The notes: a model not told the origin generated them from the sequence alone. A DNA stretch of 64,000 bases from Microbacterium sp. p3-SID336 (GCF_025143365.1 NZ_JALXPE010000006.1:1-64000); one strand, 5' to 3'. Shown: positions 25,270 through 33,795, counted from the stretch's first letter. Translations and numbers: made by a program.

Positions 25270-26496
25270 ATGAGCGAGCAGTCAGGCGCGCAGGCGATGC
25301 AGTTCGGCATCATGTCGGTCAGCGACATCACCCGCGACCCCACCACGGGCGTCACCCCCAGTGAGCAGGAGCGGATCAAGGCGACCCTGGCCATCGCCAC
25401 GCACGCCGAGGAAGTGGGCCTCGACGTCTTCGCGATCGGCGAGCACCACAACCCGCCGTTCTGGTCCTCCAGCCCGACGACGTTCCTCGCCGCGCTCGCC
25501 GCACAGACGGAGCGCCTCATCGTGTCGACCTCCTCGACGCTGATCACCACGAACGACCCGGTGCGCATCGCCGAGGAGTACGCGATGCTGCAGCACGTCT
25601 CCGGCGGCCGGATGGACCTCATGCTCGGCCGCGGCAACACCGGCCCGGTCTACCCGTGGTTCGGCCAGGACATCCGCCAGGGCCTCCCGCTCGCGATCGA
25701 GAACTACGCCCTGCTGCACAAGCTGTGGCGCGAGGACGTCGTGGACTGGGAGGGCAAGTTCCGCACTCCGCTGCAGGGCTTCACGTCCACGCCGCGCCCG
25801 CTCGACGGCATCCCGCCGTTCGTGTGGCACGGTTCCATCCGCACCCCGGAGATCGCCGAGCAGGCCGCGTACTACGGGGACGGCTTCTTCGCGAACAACA
25901 TCTTCTGGCCGAAGGAGCACTACCAGCGCCTCATCGAGCTGTACCGTCAGCGCTTCGAGCACTACGGCCACGGCACCCGCGAGCAGGCGATCGTCGGCCT
26001 CGGCGGCCAGGTGTTCATGGCCGCGAAGTCGCAGGACGCCGTGAACCAGTTCCGCCCGTATTTCGACAACGCGCCGGTGTACGGCCACGGCCCGAGCATG
26101 GAGGACTTCACCGAGATGACCCCGCTGACGGTGGGATCGCCGCAGCAGGTGATCGACCGCTACGCGGCGATGCGCGAGCACTACGGCGACTACCAGCGCC
26201 AGCTGTTCCTCATCGACCATGCCGGCCTGCCGCTGAAGACCGTGCTCGAGCAGCTCGACATCCTCGGCTCCGAAGTCGTGCCGGTGCTCCGCAAGGAGCT
26301 CGCGAAGGACCGTCCCGCCGCCGTTCCCGACGCACCCACGCACGCCGCGCGCGTGCAGGCCGAGTTCGGCGACGGCCCCACCCGTCAGGCGCGCCCCGGC
26401 GCCAACAGGGGCGACAACCTCACGGGGGACTCGCCCTACCAGGACACGCCCGCACCCGCCGGTGCCGCGTTCGGACTCGGCCGGAAGGAGGCCTGA
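25270..26496 (+). CDS. luciferase-like FMN-dependent monooxygenase (CE1758 type)
   Basis: A 408-residue LLM-class flavin monooxygenase. The TIM-barrel motifs include GLDVFAIGEHHNPPFW near residue 52, STSSTLITTNDPVRIAEEYA, and GRMDLMLGRGNTGPVYPW. It is followed one base later by its FMN reductase, which would supply reduced flavin. The natural substrate is unknown. The C-terminal 65 residues are low-complexity. Confidence 0.88.
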   Translation: MSEQSGAQAMQFGIMSVSDITRDPTTGVTPSEQERIKATLAIATHAEEVGLDVFAIGEHHNPPFWSSSPTTFLAALAAQTERLIVSTSSTLITTNDPVRIAEEYAMLQHVSGGRMDLMLGRGNTGPVYPWFGQDIRQGLPLAIENYALLHKLWREDVVDWEGKFRTPLQGFTSTPRPLDGIPPFVWHGSIRTPEIAEQAAYYGDGFFANNIFWPKEHYQRLIELYRQRFEHYGHGTREQAIVGLGGQVFMAAKSQDAVNQFRPYFDNAPVYGHGPSMEDFTEMTPLTVGSPQQVIDRYAAMREHYGDYQRQLFLIDHAGLPLKTVLEQLDILGSEVVPVLRKELAKDRPAAVPDAPTHAARVQAEFGDGPTRQARPGANRGDNLTGDSPYQDTPAPAGAAFGLGRKEA

Positions 26497-26497
26497 C

Positions 26498-27142
26498 ATG
26501 ACAACCCGTCGCATCGCCGTCGTCTCGGCGGGGCTCTCCAACCCGTCCTCCACCCGCATGCTCGCGGATCGGCTCGCCGCCGAGACCGTGAAGGCTCTGG
26601 GCGAGCGTGACATCGACGTGACCGTCGACGTGATCGAGCTGCGTGACTACGCGCACGACATCACCAACAACCTGCTCACCGGGTTCGCGCCGCCCGCGCT
26701 GGAGACCGCGATCAACACGGTCGTCTCCGCGGACGCGCTGATCGCGGTGACGCCGATCTTCTCCACGAGCTACTCCGGATTGTTCAAGTCGTTCATCGAC
26801 GTGCTCGATCCGGACGCGCTCGCCGGGAAGCCGGTGCTGATCGGCGCCAATGCGGGCACCCCGCGGCACTCGCTGGCCATCGATTACGCGATCCGCCCCC
26901 TCTTCGCCTACCTGCACGCGGAGGCCGTCTCCACCGGAGTGTTCGCCGCGTCGAGCGACTGGGGCGGCGCAGGGGACGATGTCGCTCCGCTCGCCAAGCG
27001 GGTCGAGAAGGGCGCACGGGAGCTCGCGGAGGCCATCGCACGTCGTGACGCGGCGACGGTGGTCGACCCGTACGACCCCGCCACCTACTTGGGCGAGGGT
27101 CGTTCGTTCGGACACATGCTCGGCGGTCTCGCCGGGGAGTGA
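26498..27142 (+). CDS. NAD(P)H-dependent FMN reductase (CE1759 type)
   Basis: A 214-residue flavodoxin-like reductase with VVSAGLSNPSSTRMLADRL at the flavin phosphate loop and TPIFSTSYSGLFKSFIDVLD in the middle, typical of the CE1759 family. It is paired with the monooxygenase one base upstream, whose flavin it should reduce. The start follows GGAAGGAGG. An upstream ATG in frame lies inside the monooxygenase gene and is rejected. Confidence 0.9.
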   Translation: MTTRRIAVVSAGLSNPSSTRMLADRLAAETVKALGERDIDVTVDVIELRDYAHDITNNLLTGFAPPALETAINTVVSADALIAVTPIFSTSYSGLFKSFIDVLDPDALAGKPVLIGANAGTPRHSLAIDYAIRPLFAYLHAEAVSTGVFAASSDWGGAGDDVAPLAKRVEKGARELAEAIARRDAATVVDPYDPATYLGEGRSFGHMLGGLAGE

Positions 27143-27167
27143 CCGCACTCCAGCGGCTCGCCCGCCG

Positions 27168-27204
27168 CGAGACGCCCCGGGACACCTCGTCCCGGGGCGT
27201 CTCG
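27168..27204. terminator. strong bidirectional terminator
   Basis: A perfect 15-bp stem, 27168-27182 with 27190-27204, and a 7-base loop between the FMN reductase gene and the convergent response regulator gene. Confidence 0.85.
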
Positions 27205-27258
27205 GCGTTCCCGGCGCGCGTCGCGTGCCGGCGTTGATGGCTCGGGTCCGCGTGCTCG

Positions 27259-27322
27259 GTGTCAGGCGCTCGGCGTCGTGCCAGCGCTCGTGTCACCCGG
27301 CAGCCGTGTCAGGCGCCCGGCG
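27259..27322. repeat. 17-bp direct repeat at the response regulator 3' end
   Basis: GTGTCAGGCGC(T/C)CGGCG occurs at 27259-27275 and 27306-27322. The second copy contains the regulator stop codon; the first lies downstream of it. Confidence 0.7.
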
Positions 27323-28001
27323 GGCCGCTGCGCCAGGCGTACTCCGTCTCGGGCCGCCCGCGGCTGCCGTAGCGGGCCGCCCTCGCCGCGACGCCCGTCT
27401 CCACGAGGTGCTCGAGGTACCGGCGCACCGCCACGCGGGAGAGCCCGAGCCGTTCCGCCGCCTCCCGTGCGGAGAGGGGCCCGTGTGCGCGCAGCTCGGA
27501 GGACACCCGCTCCAGCGACGGCGCCGACAGTCCCTTCGGCACCGGCACCGCACCTGTCGAGCGACCGAGCAGCGCGTCGATCTCGGCCTGCGTCGCCTGG
27601 CCGGTAGTGGCGGCGGCCTGGGCTCTGTGCGCCAGATACTGTGCCATCCGCTCCTGGAACACCGCGAAGGTGAAGGGCTTCACCAGGTAGTGGAACACGC
27701 CCAGGGCCGCCATCTGCCGCACGGTGTCGGCGTCTCGGACGGCGGTGACGGCGATCGCGTCCACCGTCGCCGATCGCGCGCGCAGCGCCCTGAGCACGTC
27801 CAGGCCGGAGCCGTCGGGCATCGTCACGTCGAGCAGCACGAGGTCGAACGCCGCCGGACCCGTCCGATCCAGCAGAGCGGTGAGGGCGGCGCGCGCCCCC
27901 GTGCACTCGCCGGCGACCGTGAACCCGTCGAGTCTGGCGAGGTAGTCGCGGTGCAGCTCCAGGGTCAGCGCGTCATCGTCGACCAGCAGGGTGCGGATCA
28001 T
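27309..28001 (-). CDS. CitB/DcuR-type response regulator
   Basis: The DNA-binding partner of the sensor kinase, 230 residues. The receiver domain has the acidic pocket VDDD (8-10), phospho-acceptor Asp 58 (LVLLDVTMPDG) and Lys 108 (HYLVKPF). The C-terminal helix-turn-helix includes SAREAAERLGLSRVAVRRYL. The start overlaps the kinase stop by ATGA. Likely target: the divergent dctA. Confidence 0.9.
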   Translation of the reverse strand: MIRTLLVDDDALTLELHRDYLARLDGFTVAGECTGARAALTALLDRTGPAAFDLVLLDVTMPDGSGLDVLRALRARSATVDAIAVTAVRDADTVRQMAALGVFHYLVKPFTFAVFQERMAQYLAHRAQAAATTGQATQAEIDALLGRSTGAVPVPKGLSAPSLERVSSELRAHGPLSAREAAERLGLSRVAVRRYLEHLVETGVAARAARYGSRGRPETEYAWRSGPPGA

Positions 28002-29281
28002 GCGCGCCCTCGTCTCCGTGGCGCCGGGGGCAGCACCACGCGGAACGTCGTCGGCGGCCCCGTCACGGTCACCGACCCGCCCGCCTCGACCACCACGGAC
28101 CGGACGAGTGCGAGCCCGACCCCACGGCCGTGCGGGTCGGCGGCCTTGGTCGAGTACCCCTGCGCGAAGATCTGCTCACGCAGCGCCTCCGGCACGCCGC
28201 GGCCGCTGTCGGACACCTCCAGGACGATGCCGCCGTCGCCACCGGGGCGCAGCAGCACCCGCACCCAGCGGTCCTCCACCTCCGCGGCCGCGTCCAGGGC
28301 GTTGTCGATGAGGTTGCCGAGCACCGACACCGCATCGACGGGGGAGAGCGGCGTGCGCGGCGTGGCCGGTTCGATGTCCACGTGCCAGTCGATGCCCCGC
28401 TCCTTCGCCTGCGACGCCTTGCCGAGCAGCAGGGCGCCGACCGCGGGGTCGCCGTGCCGTCGTGCCGTGACCTGATCCACGAGCGACTGGCTCTGGCGGG
28501 AGGTCTCGGTCAGGATCTCGATCGCCTCATCGTGCCGTCCGAGCTCCAGCAGCGCCACCGCGGTGTGCAGGCGGTTGCCGTGCTCATGGGTCTGCGCGCG
28601 CAGCGCTTCGCCGAGCGTGCGGATCGACTCGTACGACGACACCGCGTCGCGCAGCTGCCCCGGCGGCAGATCCCCGGCGAAGCGGCGGGTGACGCGACGG
28701 GCGATCACGGCCCCGCCCACCCCGAGCAGCACGAGCGCCGCGGCGATCCCGAGCGACAACGGGAGCCTCCGCACGAACGTCTGGGCGATCGACTCCGTCG
28801 TCACCCCGGCTGCGACCCACCCCACCAGGGCGTCGTGGTCATCGATCACAGGTGCGATGGTGCGGACCGAAGGGCCGAGCGTTCCGCGGAACTCCTCCGT
28901 CAGCGGCTGCGGCGTAGCGGGGACCGTGCCGAGGTAGGGGGCGCCGATCTGGGCGGGGTCGGGGTGCGTGATACGGGTGCCGTCCGGCGTCATCACCGTC
29001 ACGAAGTCGAGCCCTGCCCGGTCGATGACCTCCAGGGCGTACGGCTCCAGTGCGCGCGAGGCCTCGGCCTCGTCCCCGGCGGAGAGCGCGTCGACCACCT
29101 CCGGGGAGGCGGCCAGGGTGGCGGCGGCCGCACCGGTCAGACGCTCCGCCTCGTCGCGGGCTGCGCGCTGCGCCTCCACCACGAGGAAGAGCGCGACGAG
29201 GGCGGCGGTCACCACGACCGCGACCAGCAGCACCACGAAGACGCGCGATGCGGCGCTGCGCACGGGAGAGGTCTGCGCCAT
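27998..29281 (-). CDS. CitA/DcuS-type sensor histidine kinase lacking the cytoplasmic PAS domain
   Basis: A membrane sensor for di- or tricarboxylates, 427 residues. Helix 1 (13-35), an extracytoplasmic single-Cache/PAS domain (about 36-175) and helix 2 (176-196) lead after only 35 residues to the SpoOB-like dimerisation segment with the acceptor His 232 (THEHGNRLH), then an ATPase domain with NLIDNALDAA, DSGRGVP and GRGVGLALV. Family members are usually about 540 residues with a cytoplasmic PAS, which is missing. The ATG at 29281 has the site GAGGAGG; longer readings extend over the divergent promoter. Confidence 0.9.
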   Translation of the reverse strand: MAQTSPVRSAASRVFVVLLVAVVVTAALVALFLVVEAQRAARDEAERLTGAAAATLAASPEVVDALSAGDEAEASRALEPYALEVIDRAGLDFVTVMTPDGTRITHPDPAQIGAPYLGTVPATPQPLTEEFRGTLGPSVRTIAPVIDDHDALVGWVAAGVTTESIAQTFVRRLPLSLGIAAALVLLGVGGAVIARRVTRRFAGDLPPGQLRDAVSSYESIRTLGEALRAQTHEHGNRLHTAVALLELGRHDEAIEILTETSRQSQSLVDQVTARRHGDPAVGALLLGKASQAKERGIDWHVDIEPATPRTPLSPVDAVSVLGNLIDNALDAAAEVEDRWVRVLLRPGGDGGIVLEVSDSGRGVPEALREQIFAQGYSTKAADPHGRGVGLALVRSVVVEAGGSVTVTGPPTTFRVVLPPAPRRRGRA

Positions 29282-29420
29282 CGTCACCTCCTCGTCGACG
29301 CTGCGGGCAGGGACCAATACGACCACAAATGGTGGCCCGGTGCGAGGCGGGCGACCGTGGAAGAGCCGCGGCACGGACGCCGTCGGCACAGACGACGTTG
29401 TCGACGACCGAGGAGGACGC

Positions 29421-30857
29421 ATGGCGCTCACGACGGGATTCTCCCTTCCCCGATTCCACTGGCGGCGGGGCAAGCAGGCCTGGGACAGGCACACCTGGCT
29501 GTACGTCTCCGTGATCATCGCCGTCGTACTCGGCGCGATCGTGGGTCTGCTGTGGCCGGAGGTCGGGCGCGCGTTCGAACCCCTCGGCACCGGCTTCGTC
29601 GCGCTCATCAAGATGATGATCGCGCCCATCATCTTCTGCACGATCGTGGTCGGCGTCGGCTCGATCGCCAAGGCGGCGACCGTCGGCAAGATCGGCGGGC
29701 TCGCCCTGGTGTACTTCCTGGTGATGTCGACGTTCGCGCTCGCGATCGGGCTCGTCGTCGGCAACCTCATCCACCCCGGCTCCGGACTCGACATGGCGAA
29801 TGCCAGCTACCAGAGCGCGACCACCGAGGCGAAGACCACGCAGGAGTTCGTGCTCGGCATCATCCCCGCGACCTTCTTCTCCGCCTTCACGGGCGAGAGC
29901 GTGCTGCAGGTGCTGTTCGTCGCCCTGCTCACCGGCTTCGCACTGCAGGGGCTCGGGGAGCGCGGTGCCCCGATCATGGAGGCCGTCAAGCAGCTCCAGA
30001 AGCTCGTCTTCCGGATCCTCGGGATGATCCTGTGGCTCGCTCCGATCGGGGCGTTCGGCGCGATCGCCGCGGTCGTCGGCAAGACCGGGGTCGCGGCCAT
30101 CTGGAGTCTCGGCATCCTCATGGTGGCCTTCTACATCACCTGCATCGTGTTCATCCTGGTGGTGCTCGGGACCGTGCTGTGGGCGGTGACCAGGGTGAAC
30201 GTCCTGTCGCTGATGAAGTACCTGGGGCGCGAGTACCTGCTCATCGTCGGCACCTCCTCGTCGGAGTCGGCGCTGCCGAGGCTCATCGCCAAGATGGAGC
30301 ACATCGGCGTCTCCAAGCCGGTGGTCGGCATCACCGTCCCCACCGGCTATTCCTTCAACCTCGACGGGACGGCCATCTACCTGACGATGGCGTCCCTGTT
30401 CATCGCCACCGGGATGGGGCAGCCCATGTCGATCGGCGAGCAGATCGGGCTGCTCGTCTTCATGATCATCGCGAGCAAGGGCGCAGCGGGCGTCACGGGC
30501 GCCGGGCTGGCCACTCTCGCCGGAGGACTCCAGGCCTACCGCCCCGACCTGGTCGACGGGGTCGGGGTCATCGTGGGCATCGACCGCTTCATGTCCGAGG
30601 GCAGGGCGCTCACGAACTTCACCGGCAACGCCGTCGCCACGCTCCTGATCGGCACCTGGACGAAGCAGATCGACCGTGATCGCGTGCGCCGCGTCCTGGC
30701 GGGCGAGCTCCCGTTCGACGAATCGCAGCTCGATGGCGTCGACGCGCATGCCGACGCTCCCGTTCACGCCGCGGATGTGCAGGAGCTGCACGACGCCGCC
30801 GTCGCGGAGATGTCCGCGAAGGAGGCCAGAGCACGGCGTCGCGAGCAGGACGCGTGA
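29421..30857 (+). CDS. dctA: C4-dicarboxylate:cation symporter DctA
   Basis: An uptake carrier for succinate, fumarate, malate or aspartate, 478 residues. Signature segments are TSSSESALPRLIAKME (hairpin HP1), SFNLDGTAIYLTMA, VTGAGLATLAGGL (HP2) and FTGNAVATLLIG. It has about eight helices and a charged C-terminal tail of 50 residues. The start has GAGGAGG at 5-base spacing. It is divergent from the sensor kinase across 139 bases, the usual layout for a substrate-induced carrier. Confidence 0.93.
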   Translation: MALTTGFSLPRFHWRRGKQAWDRHTWLYVSVIIAVVLGAIVGLLWPEVGRAFEPLGTGFVALIKMMIAPIIFCTIVVGVGSIAKAATVGKIGGLALVYFLVMSTFALAIGLVVGNLIHPGSGLDMANASYQSATTEAKTTQEFVLGIIPATFFSAFTGESVLQVLFVALLTGFALQGLGERGAPIMEAVKQLQKLVFRILGMILWLAPIGAFGAIAAVVGKTGVAAIWSLGILMVAFYITCIVFILVVLGTVLWAVTRVNVLSLMKYLGREYLLIVGTSSSESALPRLIAKMEHIGVSKPVVGITVPTGYSFNLDGTAIYLTMASLFIATGMGQPMSIGEQIGLLVFMIIASKGAAGVTGAGLATLAGGLQAYRPDLVDGVGVIVGIDRFMSEGRALTNFTGNAVATLLIGTWTKQIDRDRVRRVLAGELPFDESQLDGVDAHADAPVHAADVQELHDAAVAEMSAKEARARRREQDA

Positions 30858-30882
30858 GCAGAGCCACGCGCGGCGGAGGGAG

Positions 30883-30913
30883 GATGCGGGAGCCGGATGT
30901 CGGCTCCCGCATC
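30883..30913. terminator. bidirectional terminator after dctA
   Basis: A 13-bp perfect stem (30883-30895 with 30901-30913) with the loop GATGT, between dctA and the convergent small gene. Confidence 0.8.
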
Positions 30914-30919
30914 GCGCGG

Positions 30920-31096
30920 TCAACCGCTCTTGCGTCGGAACTCGCGTCGCGTCTGCGGGGCGTTGGCGGCATGCACGGCGGAGTCGCCGTCGAGGTGTGC
31001 CTCGCCCTGCCGGTGGTGCGCGTTCTTCTTCTCGAGCGCTTCCTTGAACTTGCGCTTCATGTCCTCGGACGAGGATGCGCCTTCTTCGGTGCTCAT
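30920..31096 (-). CDS. DUF5302-like small basic protein
   Basis: A 58-residue protein beginning MSTEEGASSSEDMKRKFKEA and ending TRREFRRKSG. The acidic serine-rich start, a central lysine-rich helix and the REFRRKSG tail match my memory of the actinobacterial DUF5302 family; the function is unknown. The ATG follows TAGGCT (minus strand, 31109-31104) by 7 bases, and the gene has its own terminator, so it is likely expressed. Confidence 0.8.
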   Translation of the reverse strand: MSTEEGASSSEDMKRKFKEALEKKNAHHRQGEAHLDGDSAVHAANAPQTRREFRRKSG

Positions 31097-31129
31097 GCCC
31101 CTGAGCCTAGGGCACGCCCGGTCGGTCGG

Positions 31130-31723
31130 TCATCGGGAGGGTCGGGCGGTGACGCGGTCGATGACCACCCCGAGGGCCACGGCGACGGCGACCGAGAGCG
31201 GCACCGTGATCAGGGGGCCTCCGGGCACGACGGCGGCGATCACGGCTCCGACAGCCGCCTGGTACAGCGCCCACCCTGTCGCCGCGAGACCGACGAACGC
31301 GAGGTAGCGCCCTGCAGGCAGTCGCGAGGCACCGGCGACGAGATTCACGGCCAGACGCGCGAACGGCACGAAGCGGGCGGTGAACAGCACCGTCGCCGCG
31401 CCGTGCTCGAGGCGCCGTGCCGCCCAGCCCAGCGCACGCTGTACACGCGGCCCCCGCATCCACCGCCACCGCTCCGTCCCGACCAGACGCCCGATCAGGT
31501 AGCAGCACGTATCCCCGGCCACCGCCGCCAGTGCCGCGCACGCCACGACGACCCAGAGCGGCGGCGTGCCCGTCGTCGCGGCCACGGCCCCCAGTGCGGT
31601 GACGGCGATCTCGCCGGGGATCACCACCACGAACGCGTCGCCCACCACGAGCAGGCTCATCACCGCCAGGCTCCAGGGGGACGCGAGCACCTCGGCGAGC
31701 AGATCGGTTGGCACGACGACCAC
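31130..31723 (-). CDS. DedA/VTT-family membrane protein
   Basis: A 197-residue membrane protein of the DedA (SNARE-associated) family, implicated in lipid flipping and membrane homeostasis. Motifs include PGEIAVTALGAVA, the GDTCCYLIGRLVG segment, and FTARFVPFARLAVNLVAGAS, matching the family R-F-x-P-x-x-R core. The start is a GTG at 31723 or 31714; a TATCCT box (minus strand, 31762-31757) lies upstream. Confidence 0.87.
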   Translation of the reverse strand: MVVVPTDLLAEVLASPWSLAVMSLLVVGDAFVVVIPGEIAVTALGAVAATTGTPPLWVVVACAALAAVAGDTCCYLIGRLVGTERWRWMRGPRVQRALGWAARRLEHGAATVLFTARFVPFARLAVNLVAGASRLPAGRYLAFVGLAATGWALYQAAVGAVIAAVVPGGPLITVPLSVAVAVALGVVIDRVTARPSR

Positions 31724-31731
31724 TGTGCCCG

Positions 31732-31755
31732 CCGTCGGTGAACGACAACCGACGG
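31732..31755. promoter_or_regulatory. inverted repeat in the DedA leader
   Basis: CCGTCGGT (31732-31739) and ACCGACGG (31748-31755) are separated by 8 bases, just downstream of the TATCCT box. It could be an operator or a leader hairpin. Confidence 0.45.
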
Positions 31756-31854
31756 GAGGATAGCCGGTGACCCCCTGTCCAGCATCCGGTGAACATCTGG
31801 TGCAGGAGGCCGTTCCGGAGGCCCACGCTCGTGCGGGACGGCCATCCTGTGGGT

Positions 31855-33795
31855 GTGAGAGTCGCGATCGTCACCGAGTCCTTCCTCCCGCACCTGAACG
31901 GCGTCACCGGATCCGTGATCCAGGTCCTCCGGCATCTCGAGCGGCGCGGACACGAGGCCACCGTGATCGCCCCGTCTGCCGCAGGCATCCCCGCTGCCGT
32001 GCACGGGGCCCGCATCCAGGGCGTGCCGAGCATCCCGCTGCCCGGCTACCACGACGTCCGCGTCGGCGCCGCAGGGAGGCGGCGGATCGCTGCCACCCTC
32101 GCGGGCTTCACGCCGGACGTCGTCCACCTCGCCTCTCCGTTCGCGCTCGGCTGGCGCGGACTGCTCGCCGCCGAGCGCCAGGGTGTCGCGACCGTGGCGG
32201 CGTATCAGACCGATGTCGCCGCCTACACCGAGCGATATCGAGTGGCTGTGACGACGGGCATCGCCGAGGCCCACGTGGCTCGGCTGCATCGGCGGGCGAC
32301 GCTCACCCTCACCCCGTCCACGGACTCCGCGCAGCAGCTCGCGCGGCTCGGGGTCGATCGGCTCCGGCACTGGGGGCGGGGCGTGGACGCCGAGCGCTTC
32401 CATCCGTCCCGCAGGGACGACGCGCTGCGGGCGAGCTGGGGCGGCCAGGTCGCCGTGGGGTACGTCGGGCGCCTCGCGCCCGAGAAGCAGGTCGAGGATC
32501 TGGCGGCGTTGCGCGGGCTCCCGGGGGTGCGGCTGGTGGTCGTCGGGGACGGTCCGAGTCGCGCACGGCTGCAGCAGCAGCTCCCTGAGGCCGTGTTCCT
32601 CGGTCGTCTCGACGGAGAGGCGCTCGCCGCGGCGATGGCCTCCTTCGACGTGTTCGTCCACCCGGGGGAGAGCGAGACGTTCGGCCAGACGCTGCAGGAG
32701 GCGCATGCGAGCGGGGTGCCGGTCGTCGCCACCGGTAGCGGTGGCCCGCTCGACCTGGTGCGGAGCGGCGTGGACGGGTGGCTGTACCGGCCGGGTGACC
32801 TCGCGGATCTCCGCATGCGCGTGGCCGACCTCGCAGGAGACGCCCGGAAGCGCCGCGCCTTCGGCGAGGCCGGCTGGACGGGAGTGCAGGGGAGGAGCTG
32901 GGCGAGCATCGGGGATCAGCTGCTCACGCACATGGAGGAGGCGCGCGAGCTGCGCGAGGTCGACGTGCGGCTCCGCGCGCGCCGCGCCACCAGGCCGGAG
33001 CCCACGGCACCGGTGACCGTCCGCCGCTGGAGCCGGTTCGTCGCCCTCGGCGATTCGCTCACGGAGGGTCTCTGCGACCCGGCGGCGGACGGCACCCTCC
33101 GCGGCTGGGCGGATCGGCTGGCGCTGCTGCTCGCGGCACGCGGCGGTCTGCACTACGCCAACCTCGCGGTCCGGTCGAAGCGGGTGCACGACGTCTGCGG
33201 CTCACAGCTGGAGCGGGCTCTCGCACTGCAGCCGGACCTGGTGTCGATCCTGGTCGGCGCGAACGACCTCGTGAAGCACCGCGTCGATGTGCCGACGACC
33301 GCCGCGCTCCTGGAGGGCGCGGTCTCACGCCTGCGTGCGAGCGGGGCCGATGTGGTGCTGATCACACCGTTCCTTCCCGGACGGCGCGCGGCCGGCCTGT
33401 ACGCGCCGCGCTTCGCGGCCTTCGCCACGGCCCTCGCCGGCATCGCGACCAGGACCGGGGCGATCCTGATCGACACGGATCTGCACCCCGCCCTCGGCGA
33501 CAGGCCGCACTGGGGAGAGGACCTGGTGCACCTGAGCAGCCGCGGTCACCGCTTCCTGGCGTACCGCGTGGCGGAGGTCCTCGGCGTGCCGCACGCGGAG
33601 GCGCTGGGCGCGCTCGATGCCGCCCTGCACGATGCCGAGCCGCTCGGACGTGCCGCGTGGTGGCGTCGGCACGCGCTCCCCTGGGTGTGGCGGCGTCTGC
33701 ACGGTCGCACCGCGGGGGACGGGCGCAGCGCGAAGCACGACGACTACGTCTACCTCGGCCGCTCCACAGCCGAACGCGGAGCGCCGGTGGGGTAG
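31855..33795 (+). CDS. fusion of GT4 glycosyltransferase and SGNH/GDSL hydrolase
   Basis: A single 646-residue frame joining two enzymes. Residues 1-365 are a GT-B glycosyltransferase of family 4 (mannosyltransferase-like): VAIVTESFLPHLNGVTGSV, GYVGRLAPEKQVEDL, and the nucleotide-sugar motif HPGESETFGQTLQEAHASG. After a basic linker, residues 390-580 are an SGNH hydrolase with catalytic GDSLTEG (Ser 401), GANDL (468-472) and EDLVHLS (Asp 556, His 559). No signal peptide or membrane helix is visible. The GTG at 31855 follows CATCCT (31843-31848) by 6 bases. Substrates are unknown; envelope glycolipid or glycan modification is likely. Confidence 0.88.
   Translation: MRVAIVTESFLPHLNGVTGSVIQVLRHLERRGHEATVIAPSAAGIPAAVHGARIQGVPSIPLPGYHDVRVGAAGRRRIAATLAGFTPDVVHLASPFALGWRGLLAAERQGVATVAAYQTDVAAYTERYRVAVTTGIAEAHVARLHRRATLTLTPSTDSAQQLARLGVDRLRHWGRGVDAERFHPSRRDDALRASWGGQVAVGYVGRLAPEKQVEDLAALRGLPGVRLVVVGDGPSRARLQQQLPEAVFLGRLDGEALAAAMASFDVFVHPGESETFGQTLQEAHASGVPVVATGSGGPLDLVRSGVDGWLYRPGDLADLRMRVADLAGDARKRRAFGEAGWTGVQGRSWASIGDQLLTHMEEARELREVDVRLRARRATRPEPTAPVTVRRWSRFVALGDSLTEGLCDPAADGTLRGWADRLALLLAARGGLHYANLAVRSKRVHDVCGSQLERALALQPDLVSILVGANDLVKHRVDVPTTAALLEGAVSRLRASGADVVLITPFLPGRRAAGLYAPRFAAFATALAGIATRTGAILIDTDLHPALGDRPHWGEDLVHLSSRGHRFLAYRVAEVLGVPHAEALGALDAALHDAEPLGRAAWWRRHALPWVWRRLHGRTAGDGRSAKHDDYVYLGRSTAERGAPVG

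Noticed and set aside
29282..29420. Operator in the divergent kinase/dctA region
   Set aside because: CCAC/GTGG half-sites near 29320 are only 4 bp long and the arms do not extend. A response-regulator site must exist, but I cannot point to it.
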